Below, one piece after another: positions 48,569-61,995 of a stretch of DNA of 64,000 nucleotides. Position numbers and translations under genes: made by a program. Location: contig CM060322.1 in NCBI GenBank assembly GCA_030674155.1, positions 60,422,434 to 60,486,433 of the forward strand. The letters run 5' to 3'. Each line of letters begins with the position of its first letter. Positions within the stretch are counted from its first letter, which is position 1. Under the pieces are notes generated by a model. The model worked only from the letters and a program-made list of their open reading frames with translations, was not told where the DNA came from and did not search any database. Source of the DNA: Stramonita haemastoma (taxonomy: Eukaryota > Mollusca > Gastropoda > Neogastropoda > Muricidae).

Positions 48569-48712
48569 ACGCACCACTCAGAGTGGCAGTACCAATCCCT
48601 CCCTCACCATAAATCCTTTGTACCACTGGCGGATTTCGTTGCATTTGAAGTTGGTGTTTTCCTCCAGGAAGCGGAGGTCTTCTCTGGTCAGCTTGCTGGC
48701 TCCAGTGCCCAT
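41178..48712 (-). CDS. Neuronal calcium sensor family EF-hand protein, four exons, complete
   Basis: 202-residue calcium-myristoyl-switch protein of the NCS group (hippocalcin/neurocalcin/NCS-2-like). Exons in transcript order: 48712-48608, 46459-46280, 44031-43936 and 41405-41178; every junction is phase 0 and GT-AG. N-terminus MGTGASK is a good myristoylation signal (Gly2, Ser6). EF1 is degenerate (CPDGHLS), as in the whole family. EF2 loop residues 73-84 (DKNRNGTIEFRE), EF3 110-121 (DIDGDGSIDQDE) and EF4 157-168 (DTNHDGVLSKEE) are canonical, with Asp at 1, Gly at 6 and Glu at 12. The C-terminal tail TADTQASRSGAEEAWTLPD is longer and unlike the usual short hydrophobic end. It likely tethers to membranes and regulates channels or cyclases in neurons. 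KChIP is less likely on sequence. Confidence 0.93.
41590..42060 (+). repeat. 46-bp minisatellite in NCS intron 3
   Basis: About ten units: GCCATGTTAAAGCTAAGTGC, AGCATTTGGCACAGTGGATC, CCTCTTT. Variants AAATCTAAG and GCATCATTTGG. Confidence 0.96.
42080..42505 (-). mobile_element. SINE-D copy in NCS intron 3
   Basis: Reverse strand: CAGCAGATTTCTCTGTGTGG, CTCTCCCTGGGGAGAGCGCG, GTATTTGTTTCCCTATCATA, ATAGTCTCATCCGAAAGACT and ACCACTCATGGTCTAAAGGA. The 5' head end is obscured by other sequence from about 42380. Confidence 0.88.
42506..43304. repeat. NCS intron 3 with dispersed repeat G copy 1 (42780-42960)
   Basis: GTCACAGCTGTCAGTTTCCT, CCACTTTCAGC, ATAGCAGGAACTGACCACAC and TTGACTGAGTGATGTTG recur at 44150-44335, on the other side of NCS exon 3. 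The remainder is unrecognised. Confidence 0.75.
43305..43500 (+). repeat. Dispersed repeat F copy 2, tandemly expanded
   Basis: TGGTCACAGCGTAATGGATA and TCTACTGTGTGTGAATCCC match 11.7-11.8 kb in reverse. Then AATCCCGGATCGGGACTT plus a G run and AATTATTCAATCCTGGTA is repeated three times. Confidence 0.85.
43615..43840 (+). mobile_element. SINE-C copy, 5' truncated
   Basis: CTTTCGGATGAGACCATAAA, CCGAGGCCCCGTGTGCGAAC, AGTAGGCCATTGTGTGCCGG, GCTTATTCCATTATCCTCGA and TATAAAAGAATAAAA. It ends about 95 bp from NCS exon 3. Confidence 0.93.
43936..44031 (-). CDS. NCS exon 3 (EF3)
   Basis: 32 codons: ADPKDKLNWAFDMYDIDGDG then SIDQDEMELIIK. Acceptor TGTACCAG|GCA, donor ATCAAG|GTCAGC. Confidence 0.96.
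44140..44335 (+). repeat. Dispersed repeat G copy 2
   Basis: GTCTCACAGCTGTTAGTTTC, CTCCACTTTCAGC, TATAGCAGGAACTGACCACA, AATATAGCACTCTTGACTGA. About 180 bp, similar to 42780-42960. Confidence 0.75.
44495..44625 (+). mobile_element. SINE-C copy with internal deletion
   Basis: CACACGTTAAATCCTGTTCC, CGTAAGAGTAGGCCATTGTG, then directly CATACACACGGGGACTAGAT and CTCGATATAAAAGAATAAAA. About 30 bp in the middle is missing. Confidence 0.9.
44626..44929. other. No gene; poly-C run
   Basis: Unrecognised sequence with a C run at 44831-44849. Confidence 0.4.
44930..45075 (+). repeat. 23-bp CATGAATCTTTTGAAACTTTT array
   Basis: Six units of CACATGAATCTTTTGAAACT + TTTAAA with GAAGCTTTC variants. The array leads into a LINE fragment. 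Confidence 0.93.
45115..46145 (+). pseudogene. LINE reverse-transcriptase 3' half flanked by microsatellites
   Basis: After a TC tract (45122-45190): KLFADDTTIHRL (RT catalytic xxDD box), HMSIHPQKTKCMLITTRQ, HHKVLGVTIDENLSWFYHIS, FFQAYIQSSIDYAATLWDSA and IPRIDLFKSSLLYSGPTLWN SLPDS. This order is typical of CR1/L2/Jockey-like elements after the RT palm. At least three frame breaks; a GT tract (46078-46143) ends it. It lies in NCS intron 2. Confidence 0.9.
46280..46459 (-). CDS. NCS exon 2 (EF1 remnant, EF2)
   Basis: 60 codons: RDCPDGHLSQDRFKDVYAQF, FPGGDPKEFCAHVFRSFDKN, RNGTIEFREFLLAINITSNK. Acceptor TTTGTCATAG|AGG, donor AACAAG|GTCAGT. Confidence 0.96.
46470..46502. repeat. Poly-G run (poly-C on the gene strand) at the exon 2 acceptor
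   Basis: About 28 consecutive G at 46470-46498. On the gene strand it is a C tract ending 11 bases before the exon 2 boundary, where the polypyrimidine tract should be. Confidence 0.9.
46670..47480 (+). repeat. 38-bp minisatellite in NCS intron 1
   Basis: About 20 units: GTGACATATCACTGAACTTC, CCCCTTCCCTCTGTGTTAT, with ATGTGCTGT, AGTGTTTAT and CAATGAAC variants. Confidence 0.97.
47490..47935 (+). pseudogene. LINE reverse-transcriptase core fossil
   Basis: GVRQGCILSPHLFY (RT motif GxxQGxxLSPxLF), then SNIEDMGLKIGGRDRTNLCY and TYDTALLADN, an eroded xADDT box (YADD to TYDT). A stop codon sits between them. Different family from 45.2 kb, perhaps the same as 29.9 kb. Confidence 0.85.
47993..48413 (+). 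mobile_element. SINE-A copy (48080-48352) inside (AT)n
   Basis: AT repeat 47993-48079, then a full SINE-A (GCCGCTGTAGCCTAGTGGTT, CTCGTAATCTAAAGGTTGCG, GGTTCGATCCC) ending CTTAGGCTCGGGA, then AT repeat to 48413. The SINE appears to have landed in an AT microsatellite. Confidence 0.95.
48440..48575. repeat. (CA)n microsatellite 24 bp from NCS exon 1
   Basis: CA tract with CG and TA interruptions, in intron 1 just after the donor of exon 1. Confidence 0.95.
48608..48712 (-). CDS. NCS exon 1 (myristoylated N-terminus)
   Basis: 35 codons: MGTGASKLTREDLRFLEENT then NFKCNEIRQWYKGFM. Donor TTTATG|GTGAGG. In-frame sequence upstream ([20 protein letters not shown]) has no stop for about 30 codons. 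The ATG is kept because of the MGxxxS signal. Confidence 0.95.
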
Positions 48713-48794
48713 GGTCAGGCGCTTGTCCCAAAACGTCCTCTTTCGCCGCCGCGGCTGAGGGTCACTTTGCGGCTTGGAGCAGCACGAATGGCGA

Positions 48795-49479
<685 letters not shown>

Positions 49480-49680
49480 CTTCTTCATAATTATGGAGAA
49501 TCATTCTCGATAGACTTGAGATATTCTTCTTCATAATTATGGAGAATCATTCTCGATAGACTTGAGATATTCTTCTTCATAATTATGGAGAATCATTCTC
49601 GATAGACTTGAGATATTCTTCTTCATAATTGTGGAGAATCATTCTCGATAGACTTGAGATATTCTTCTTCATCGAATGCT
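49480..49680 (+). repeat. 46-bp minisatellite
   Basis: Four units: GAGATATTCTTCTTCATAAT, TATGGAGAATCATTCTCGAT, AGACTT. Each unit contains the near-palindrome GAGAATCATTCTC. Confidence 0.96.
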
Positions 49681-49749
49681 CAGAAAAAGCGCGAAAAGGT
49701 GCGACAACGGTCATCCATCCAACTGGTAAGTATAATCATGGTGATGGCT

Positions 49750-49970
49750 ATTCGGATGAGACTGTAAACTGAGGCCCCATGTGCGAACGCACGCAGAACA
49801 TCTTGCACACACGTTAAATCCTGTCCCGCTTTTCGTAAGAGTAGGCCATCGTGTGCCAGTGGGAACAGTTGACAAGATTTACAAAACTGCATACACACGG
49901 GGACTGGATGTCAAAAAAAGCACAAGAGTGCTTATCCCATTATCCTCGATATATTAAAAGATTAAAAAAA
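49750..49970 (+). mobile_element. SINE-C copy, 5' truncated
   Basis: TATTCGGATGAGACTGTAAA, CTGAGGCCCCATGTGCGAAC, AGTAGGCCATCGTGTGCCAG, CATACACACGGGGACTGGAT and CTCGATATATTAAAAG. Confidence 0.93.
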
Positions 49971-50029
49971 TAATAATAAAATGATGTCAATCTGGCGAGA
50001 ATTTCAGTGCTGTCTGGCTGTGTATTTCA

Positions 50030-50445
50030 GCTGGTGGATCGGTGGTCTGGTGGTAACGCGCCTTGCCTAGAAAGCAAAAAGTCTGGGTCGGAGTGTGCGG
50101 TGGTTTGTACCCCGTTTGGACCCAAAACTTTTCCCCCATCCATTAGACCCTGAGTGGTGGTGGTCTGGGCGCCAGACTTTCGGATGAGACGATAAACCGA
50201 GGTCCCTTGTGTTACACATCACTATTTAGCGCACGTAAAAGAACCCACGGCAACAAGGGGGTTGACCCTGGCAAAATTCTGTAGAAAAAAGCTACTCTGA
50301 TAGGGAAACAAATACAGTTGCATGCAAAAAAAAAAGGGAAGGCGCTGCACTTGTGGAGACGCGCTCTCCCTGGGGAGAGCAGCCTGAATTCCACGCAGAG
50401 AAATCTGCTGTAACATAAAGTCCTACAAAATACCAAAAAAAATTT
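50030..50445 (+). mobile_element. SINE-D full-length copy
   Basis: tRNA-like head GATCGGTGGTCTGGTGGTAA, CGCGCCTTGCCTAGAAAGCA. Body CCCATCCATTAGACCCTGAG, GATGAGACGATAAACCGAGG, AACCCACGGCAACAAGG, GGCGCTGCACTTGTGGAGAC. End GTAACATAAAGTCCTACAAA. Confidence 0.93.
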
Positions 50446-50820
<375 letters not shown>

Positions 50821-52544
50821 AGTGGAGCCTGAACTCCTGCAGTGACTTACAAACAAGAGAAGAAGTTGGAAGAGGAGATAGATGACGACATCTGGAGACT
50901 TGGGGCCTCCGGGAAAAGGTCTGGAAAACACAAGCGGTGTGTCCAACACACTTCACTTCAGCAGACGTGTCCAGAGAAAGGGTTCCTGTCACACCACAGG
51001 CTGGTGCCAAAACATTGGATATCTTCCTGAACTGTGTTTGAGGCAAGGGGCACACACAAGATGTCACTGTGTCATTGTGCTATCTGTTTTACAAACTGCA
51101 AGTACATGAACATCAGAAAAGCTTTTGAGTTAAGTGGTGGATGTTGAACATCCATCTTACATTGCTTGGTAGTGGTGTGAAAGTAGGAACACATACATCC
51201 TCATTCCTGTTCTCTGTCGGGTACCATATACAGGCTTACGCTCAAAGGAGGTGGGAGATTATCTAACTAGTCTATGAAAAAACCCTCCATAACTCTCACA
51301 CTGTATCACTCATTCTCCAAAGAAAGCTGGTTGGAAACTCCTTGTCAACACTAAGTTATAGTAGAGCCAATTCACAAGTCCTGTTTTAAAAAGGACACGG
51401 AAACTGCATTATTTACTTTAAGCCTCAATTTTCTGTGCCGAAGTTACTCGTGATCACAAGCTATTTATGAAGATTCCCGAACTACAAAATATGCATAGAC
51501 ACAAACAGCAACATCCACACAGTCCTTGCTGTCCCAGATGCCTAGTTACTACAATGCCGAGCTTCTGCCCAAAGCTGCATCTGCAAGATGACCGGCACGT
51601 AATTGAGTCACAACAGATCCAGCTATCCAAACTGGAGGTTGTTTTATCCACAGACGTTTTAGGAACAGCTGAGACACTCCTCAGGTTGCAAGGTTGGAGG
51701 TTCTGGGTTGGAATCACGGACGACACAGAAGATGCCCTAACAAATCTATCAAATCAGGAAAACTCTTTCCCAGTGAGTGTCAATTCTTCCTATCGCTCCA
51801 AGTTCAAAGACTGTTATCACACATGAGAAAACCTTTTCCAAGAGCGTAGTATCAAAATGTAATCAAGTTTGACGAAAAAGTTGTAACCCTGCAAATTTAG
51901 AAAAAGAACAGCACCGCTTGCTGTGGAAAGTGTGGCTTTACGCCAATTCTTACGCGTCGTCTGTGACGTCATTGTCTCCTAGTTTGCGTCAGTGGAGCAA
52001 AAGAATAGTTTTCAGACAGGGCGTTGTGTGGCCTGACAAGTTTGTACTCCTCAAGTAGAACAGAAACTTTGGGGTCAATGCCTTCAGGCCTGAAGAAGCA
52101 GTGTGACTGACAGTGGTGCATGCTGTAACTGTCTGTTGAAACAAGGAGTACTTACACTGGATCATATCCTCACGGGTGTGCTCTTGCCACAGAAAACGAA
52201 CCTTCTTCTCCTTCTTCTCATTGGTTTAATGTCCGTTCACTACAAGGTGATTTAGACAATGGTACATTCACGTTAAGAATGCACTGAAAAGGGGATGAGG
52301 GGAAAAAGTGAAAGGATAAAGAATATGATGGCAAAACAGAACCTATCTTGCTGATAACTGACATGTTTAGCCCTCTTGGTTTTGGTTTTCTGTTTTCTTC
52401 ATTGGGCTTTGATTTTCTTTCTTTGTAGATTTTCCTTTTGCCTGTGATAGTTTCAAGTTTGCCTTTTTAAAGACTTGATGTAACACAGTGTCCAGCAGCA
52501 TTTACACAACACACGACACTTGTGTTTACTCCCCTCTCCCCACT
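50821..52544. other. Unassigned; scattered open frames, no recognised gene
   Basis: Plus-strand frames at 50842-51030 and 51467-51826 are open, and the second reads VLGTAETLLRLQGWRFWVGI. Neither has recognised domains nor clean splice sites. Less repetitive than the rest of the window. It may belong to the decayed element at 52.5-53.1 kb or to a diverged gene. Confidence 0.3.
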
Positions 52545-53130
52545 AGAGATAGCCCCAATCTGATGCATGCCCTTTTGTCCAAGGATCTTTTGGCAGTGTT
52601 TCTGATGTTAAATTGTCGTCCCATTTGAGTGCTTTGATCTGAGTTTGTTCTTGAAGAAAATCAAAGAACCAGTTGACACTGTCAGCGTTGAAGCCCCGTG
52701 CTCTTGACATTGATGTTGACTCCAGCTGCCTCACTGAACTTTGAGGGTGTCACTGCAAGAAGACCTTCAGCCATCTTTTTCCTGCTGTCTTTTTTTTCGT
52801 CATTAAAGACATGTGAAAAGTTGTTCCTGGTTGCTATCTCATATGCTAAGGCCATAACATCTTTCCAGGTCAGGCCAAAAATATGCCCCCACATTATAAA
52901 ATATGGACATCCAGTTCTTTTTCTAGTGCTGGGGAAAGAACTGAAGGTCTTCCCAGGTGTTTAACATCACCCGTGGCATACTTGTGCTTTCCATCAATAA
53001 TCGTGATCTTCAGTGTGGTGGGAGAATGCCGTCATCTCTTGCAGCTGTTCGAGGTCCAAGCCTCTTGTCTTTGACAGCTGCCATAGCTGACGCCAGTGAT
53101 TTCGTTGTCCATACAGCTTTGCAACATGTG
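52545..53130 (-). pseudogene. Decayed pogo/Tigger/Jerky-like transposase (HTH part)
   Basis: On the reverse strand: AMAAVKDKRLGPRTAARDDG (psq-type HTH), then HLGRPSVLSPALEKELDVHI, then GLTWKDVMALAYEIATRNNF, then, in another frame, LESTSMSRARGFNADSVNWF FDFLQEQ. This is the domain order psq HTH then CENPB-type HTH found in pogo-superfamily transposases. At least three frame breaks; no DDE domain was seen downstream. Confidence 0.75.
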
Positions 53131-53400
53131 CTCCATTATAAGCGCTATTCATTACTACGACTTGTAGACCTACCACTTCTGGCACCCACACACCCATGCA
53201 CACACCACACACACCCATCCCCCCTCACCCGTTCTCCCCCCTCCCACACACACACTGTTTTTTGTTTATTGGCGGTTTTGTTGTTTTTATTTATTTTATT
53301 TCAATTTTTTGTTGTTGTGTGTGTGTGTGTGTGTGGAGAGAGAGAGAGAGAGAGAGAGATGAGAGAGAGAGAGAGGGGAGAGAGAGAGAGAGAGAGGCTT
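53131..53400. repeat. C-rich spacer, GT and (GA)n tracts
   Basis: CACCC-rich stretch 53186-53252, GT tract 53318-53333, GA tract 53334-53395, then CTTTATCTATGAGGATCAAG, which resembles other post-GA retroposon ends. Confidence 0.85.
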
Positions 53401-53964
53401 TATCTATGAGGATCAAGATTTCAGAATGAATTGATGTTATAGACTTTAACTGAACATATATCTAAACTAGGCAAAGACTATGATAACTTCACATGTACAT
53501 ATGATAAAAGGATTCTAAAAATACAGAAATACAAATTCATACGAATAAAAGAAGATTGTGGAAAATTAAAATAAAAAGAGGGAGTCAAAACCCGAACACA
53601 AGAGTCCGAATACGGAATACTGTTCGAAATTTAAACCATTGGGGTGTTCGGTGGTTGAAACTTTCCTAGGTTTCTTTAAATATCATCCTGTTCAGACAAT
53701 CTTCATGTGATTGCTTGTAAAAGGACTTTGCTGACTTGAAGATGGATCATATCATTTCTTTAAACCATACGTTTTCACTAAAAGAAGTTCAGAATCATTC
53801 TAAAACCAAAGTTTCTGACGTCAAAAACAGCAGTGAGAGGCCTAAAATCCTAAAATAACTCGGCGTTTTCGTGGCGGCTTTTCTCGGCCATTATTTTTTG
53901 TAAAACGACGGTACTTCACCATCTCTCACGATCAAATTGAGCAGTTAAATCCTGTTTTTTTTAG
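53401..53964. other. No feature seen
   Basis: AT-rich sequence with no recognised repeat or coding signal. Confidence 0.4.
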
Positions 53965-53999
53965 AAATAATAATAATAACAACAACAACAATAATATAA

Positions 54000-54067
<68 letters not shown>

Positions 54068-54070
54068 GTG

Positions 54071-54120
<50 letters not shown>

Positions 54121-54200
54121 TAATAATAAAAAATGGAATTTATATAGCGCTATATCTTGCAAAAACAAATCAAAGCGCTTGCATTCAACCAATTCTTGCG
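53965..54200 (-). mobile_element. (AAT)n and AGCGCT-tail retroposon end, copy 3
   Basis: AAT repeat 53965-54135 abuts GGAATTTATATAGCGCTATA, TCTTGCAAAAACAAATCAAA, GCGCTTGCATTC. This is the reverse of the AGCGCT tail at 34.1 and 37.2 kb, so the AAT run is its 3' tail. Confidence 0.8.
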
Positions 54201-54358
54201 CATGCAGCCAACATCGGCTGATCGGTATTAGTCATCCGTTTGGTATTTGTAAACTTTCGCCTATTACACATAATATTGATGACAATACACAATACGCTGC
54301 ACCAGGGTCGTCGCCACACGCACACACAGCACAAAAAAATCCAAAAAAAACCCTGCAC

Positions 54359-54361
54359 ACG

Positions 54362-54393
<32 letters not shown>

Positions 54394-54699
54394 TGTGTGT
54401 GCGTGCGTGCGTGCGTGTGTGGGTGTGCGTGCGTGTGTGTGTATGTGTGTGTGTGTGTGCGCGCGCGCGCGCGGGTTGTGTGTGTGTGTGTGTGTTGTGT
54501 GTGTGTGTGTGTGTGTGGCCAGCATGCATGGATGCTTAATCTTGAGGTACTTTTTCTTTTGCTATTGTTATTTCGATCTTCATTCCTTAAACCACCCGAA
54601 TCACCATCACCCTGGCAAAGTAATTATGCTGCGCGCCCGTACACAATCGTGCGCGTGTGTGCGTGCGTGTGTTGTGAGAAGGGGGGGGGGGAGTAAGGG

Positions 54700-54739
<40 letters not shown>

Positions 54740-54757
54740 CGTGCGCGCGCGCGTGTG
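54359..54757. repeat. GTGC, GT and GC dinucleotide tracts
   Basis: CGTG repeats 54359-54420, GC run 54458-54475, GT 54478-54518, G run 54679-54690, GT 54700-54737, GC 54741-54753. Confidence 0.93.
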
Positions 54758-54905
54758 TGCTTGTCTGTGCTATTGTATTTAAACTGGTTATTTGTGATTT
54801 GTTGCATGACTGTAGCTTTGTTATGTTATACGCATGTTAAATGCCAGCGCTTTGATTTTTTTTTTTTTTTTAGCAAGGTATAGCGTTATACAAACTTCAT
54901 ATATT
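54758..54905 (+). mobile_element. Retroposon with AGCGCT tail, copy 4
   Basis: GTTGCATGACTGTAGCTTTG, GCATGTTAAATGCCAGCGCT, TTGATTTT, AGCAAGGTATAGCGTTATAC and AAACTTCATATATTC. Diverged. Confidence 0.65.
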
Positions 54906-55530
54906 CAGAGTATTGGTATTACTTTTAATTTTAAAAGATATTTGCTGGAGCATGTTTATTTCTGACAGGCAGACATCGTCTGTGAATGGGCTAGAGAGTT
55001 TGCGTATATTTAGATAGGTATTTTTAAATGTTAATAAAGGGAGAGTGCGAGATACAGACAAGGGGAGTGGAGTGGAGTGGAGGGGAGGGGGAGGAGGAGA
55101 GAGGGGAGAGGAGGGAGAGGAGAGGAGAGAGAGAGAGAGGGCAAGGCAAGGCAAGGCAAGGCAAGGCAAGGCAAGGCAAATTCTTTTATTCAAGGATAAT
55201 GAATAAGCACCCGTATTTTTTTTTACATCCAGTCCCCGCCTTTTCAGGGATAACATCAAGATAAAGGTGACCTCTAACTAAACAACAACAATAATAATGA
55301 TCCAAAATACAAAGAGCAAGAAACCATACCAAGATCAAACAGCAGACAAAAAATAAGACAGATACAATAATAAGGTAATGATATAAAAAGGCACTCATTC
55401 AGAAACGAAAATAAGTAAGAATCAATGATGATTTTGATTTGGAAAAAAAAGCGCAATAATTAAAGAGAAGAGAGAGAGAGAGAGGGAGGGGAGAGGAGAG
55501 GAGGGGGAGGGGGAGGAGGAGGGGGGAGGG

Positions 55531-55571
<41 letters not shown>

Positions 55572-55690
55572 AGGCAAAGCAAGGCAAATTCTTTTGTTCG
55601 AGGATAATGAATAAACACTCGCTTATTCCCAAAAAAAAAAAAAAAAAAAAAAAAGCACATGCGCTTTTTTACCTCCAGTCCCATCAAGAT
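54906..55690. repeat. Polypurine tracts, (GGCAA)n and LINE/SINE-C 3' ends (-)
   Basis: G/A-only strands at 55063-55140 and 55467-55570 (the latter with about 30 consecutive G). GGCAA repeats (55140-55187 and 55569-55587) are followed by ATTCTTTTATTCAAGGATAA, TGAATAAGCAC and ACATCCAGTCCC, the reversed SINE-C-like end. Two such ends lie 430 bp apart. Confidence 0.88.
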
Positions 55691-58645
<2,955 letters not shown>

Positions 58646-58900
58646 TCATATAACATATACTATTAAACATAACATGTAGTAGGGGCTCTGTTGTGTAAGC
58701 ATATTAAAAGTATTTTTGAGGTGGGTATAAATGGCTGTCTTGAAAGTTTTACTCTGGGATGTTTTCACGTGTACAGGAAGCATGTTCCAGAGTAAGCCAT
58801 CTGAGTATGCAAGGCTTGATTTAAACAGGTCAATTCTAGGTTTTGGTAGTTGAATTTTGAATACGATTCCTGTGCTAAAACGCACGTTTATCTTTGCCAA
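58646..58900 (-). pseudogene. LINE reverse-transcriptase C-terminus
   Basis: Reverse strand reads MAKINVRFSTGIVFKIQLPK, PRIDLFKSSLAYSDGLLWNM LPVHVKT, then a stop. It shares PRIDLFKSSLxYS with 45.9 kb and 19.2 kb. Probably the coding end of the element whose UTR runs to 55.1 kb. Confidence 0.85.
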
Positions 58901-59861
58901 ATCGGTTTAAAGCACACACACACACACACACAATAAATTTTGACTTGACTCGATTTGAAATAAAGCCAAACTGTTTGTACAACTGCTGGTAAACAGTGTA
59001 CCATCACCCACTGATTAAACAAAACTCACACATGCTAAAACCATTTTCTAGTTTATACAACCCAGGTATGGTTGAGACTAGAAAAGTAGAAGCAAGAACA
59101 GGCTGATTAAAAACAACAACAGCAGCAACAAAGCCCATCAAAAATGTACCCATTTATTTTCGCAAGAATACAGTATTTCACATTTTCCTGTATTGGAATT
59201 ATGCTAAAGACATTCAGTGAGCTTCATGCTTTCAGAAAAGCAGGCATATATAACAGATAGTACATACAAAGTTGGACCAATGCCAGAAAGCAGAACAGAA
59301 ATCATGCAGCAATGAGCACTGATCAAAGTAAAGTATTCTACTCCAGTCTTGCTAATAATAATAAATAATTATAAAAAAAAAAAAAAAAAGCTTGCGTGGG
59401 GTCTCCACCCCCCCCCCCCCTTTGTCTCCAGTTATTCTTTCGTTTAAAAAAAATCTATCAGTTATTTTTAGGTTTTTGTTTTGTTTAATTACAATATTAG
59501 ATCTCCAACCTGTTGCTCTTTTCATTTTGAGGGGAAAAAAAAACAAAATAAAGACTATGATAGAGATTGAGTTTGAGTTGAAAATGGAAATCAAAAACTG
59601 CTGGGAAAGATGCAGATGGAGTAGTCTACTGATGGGCTGGGAGTGCTACTTGTATGACCTGGGTAGTGGACATGTCCCTGACCTGTGGCAAAGCAAAAGG
59701 CAAGAAGGAAATAAGGTAATAGGACATACTAATACATGATGCCGTCTATCTTACATGACAGATTTTACATTTAAAATGAAAGATTTGATATTTTTCTTGC
59801 ACTTTATCCAGTAAAAATAAGAAGGATAAACGGCACAATGCCTTTTGTAATTCACAAAAAG
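58901..59861. other. No gene seen
   Basis: A short CA run with AATAAATTTTGACTTGACTC (58914-58955), a TTGAC-tailed retroposon end, then unrecognised AT-rich sequence with a C run at 59409-59420. Confidence 0.5.
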
Positions 59862-60045
59862 GTACAGGTGTCCCATGGCCTATGTGATCGTTGGGGAGAG
59901 AGCATCAGAGACCTCAGCTTCTGTAGGGGCCAGCATATTGAGGGCGGCACCCATCTCCTCTCCCTCGCTGCTTTACCTTCCCTGACCCTAAAGAGGACGG
60001 GTATCCATTTACCCAAGTTCTGACCACTGAGCTATCCTGCCTGTT
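59862..60045 (-). mobile_element. SINE-B copy with internal deletion
   Basis: GGTGTCCCATGGCCTATGTG, GTAGGGGCCAGCATATTGAG, CTTCCCTGACCCTAAAGAGG, then a jump from TATCCATTTACCCAAG to the 5' end TTCTGACCACTGAGCTATCC. The 5S-like segment is deleted. Confidence 0.9.
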
Positions 60046-61640
60046 CTAATGCAAGTTTGTTAAATAAGATGTACAAGTAATTTTTTTTTTTAAATGCTGC
60101 AATTCTTTTACACACTTCACTACTTCCTTCACCTCCACCTTTTCAAATTTACTAGCGATTTTTTTGGTCAATGTTTTTTTTTACAGCGGCAAATCCAGCA
60201 CTTCAACAAATTTTCTTTAACCCCCCTACATGCACGGATAACATATTCATGTTATTTCGCGAACGGCTTTTTTTTCTTCTTTTTTATCACCTTGACCCCA
60301 ACACAAACGCGCGCACACGCGAAACACCGGAAAACACACGAGCGCGAAAACACACACAGGAAAACACACGAACATACTTTCTACTCTTTAGTAACGCCCA
60401 TTTTCTGCAGTACAGTCTCACTGTGCATTGCTCCAATGATTATTCAATAATTCCTTATAACATCATCGTACGCCCCCCCCCCCCCCCCCCCCCTTTCTGT
60501 TTTAAATCTTAAAAAAAAAAGTTTTTAATGCACCCCTCGCCAAATACTTGGGCATTCTACAACCGGCACCCTCTACTTTTGTTTATAAATAACTTTAATG
60601 CAATTTCCCCCCCATCCCTATGTACAAAAACACTTTACCTCCCCCTCTGCCCCTCCCCCCTTCCTCCTAGCCTTTTCCATAAAATTCTAGCATCCCTCCT
60701 CCCACTGACCCTGAAAAAAAATGTACATGATGTGTAATATCAGCCCCAAAAAAATGCGGAGGCTCAGTCTAAAGAGCTTCCCCACTTTCTGGAAATGCTC
60801 TGCAAGAAATTTCCTCTTTTCTATCTTTCGCTTCTTTCTGACTTTCCCTTCGGCTCTATCCTCTCTTGCTTATTTCCTACTGACCCAGTTTATTGTCGTG
60901 CTTTTTCTTTTCTAGCATTTCTTTTCTCGTTTGAAAACTTCTCAATGAACTGCCCTGTAGTGGGAATGTGTCGGCTGAGGCCAGCAGGCATAGACCTCCT
61001 GCAGAGGAGCGGCGTGGAAAAAAGACCAGGCACTTTGCATTCTAGCCAATAGGAGCGAACGGAGAAAAGTGTCGTCAGCATATACCACAATCTACCTGCC
61101 TTTTGTGTCCATATGGGAGGACCATGCTTAGAGTAGAGGTTAGTGTAAAGGTTAGTATTAAAGAGTTAATAGCCGGTAAAGGTTGTCTGTCAGATGGTCG
61201 GTCTGAATGTTAGAAAAAAGGACACAATAGGCACATAGACAAATAGTAAGTAGCTATAGACACAATGGTACTAGCTCACAGTATTATTATGGAGCTTTAA
61301 ATCAGAGTCTCTAGTTCCAGCGACAGACGATTTTACTGTCCACTTTTGGTTTATTCCTTGGCTAGAGTTCCGAGGTTTACCAAAGGCGAGATTCTGTGTA
61401 AGGGACAGGTCAAATCGATTTCAAACCCAGACTTTTTTTTTTTAAATTTAGAAGTGCACCCTTTAAAAACAACAAAACAACAACATCCGAGCCCAAATAA
61501 ACCATGTAAGAAATTATTTCAGCCATATCTTTTTTTCTTTATTCCCACTGCTTTAAATAGGCATCCTTACCCTCTAAACACCCTCCCTTTCCTCTTTCCT
61601 TGCCTCTCCTTCCAACCTGAATGTCTCCTCACACAACTAC
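60046..61640. other. No gene recognised
   Basis: T/C-rich on the plus strand, with a C run (60473-60493) and CACACGCGAAACACCGG-type repeats near 60310-60370. An inverted CCAAT (CTAGCCAATAGGAGCG, about 61045) is the only promoter-like string. No splice-consistent exon was found. Confidence 0.4.
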
Positions 61641-61995
61641 CATTTTATACACACACACACACACACACACACACAACACACACACACACACACACACACA
61701 CACGGTGGCGCTTGCGCCACCTGTGTGCATGTTGGGAGAGGGGTTTATCCAGCTCCTACCCGCGCACTATGACCTACTTTAAGAACAGCAGAACAGGTTT
61801 TTAACGTGTGTGCAAGATGTTCCCCGTGTGTTTGCACACAGGGTCTCAGTTGATAGTCTCATCTGAAGGACTTTGACATTCATATCTTTTTTTTTTCTCA
61901 TCAAAATGGGAACAAAGAGATAGGCTGGGAATCGAACCCAGAACCTCATTGTTTACTTGTTGGCAAGCAAACGTTTTAACCATCTCTCTTAGTAC
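61641..61995. mobile_element. (CA)n, SINE-C fragment (-) and tRNA-like head (-)
   Basis: CA tract 61650-61702. 61780-61880 in reverse gives SINE-C (TGAGACCCTGTGTGC, GAACATCTTGCACACACGTT, AAAAACCTGTTC). 61905-61993 in reverse gives a tRNA-like SINE head with B box GGGTTCGATTCCCAGCC, related to 22.2 kb. Confidence 0.75.

Noticed and set aside
51467..51826. 119-codon open frame as a gene
   Set aside because: No recognised motif, no supporting splice sites, and biased composition. Left as unassigned.
54065..54883. 272-codon open frame
   Set aside because: Made of AAT, GTGC and GT repeats with an AGCGCT-tail fragment. No protein-like segment.
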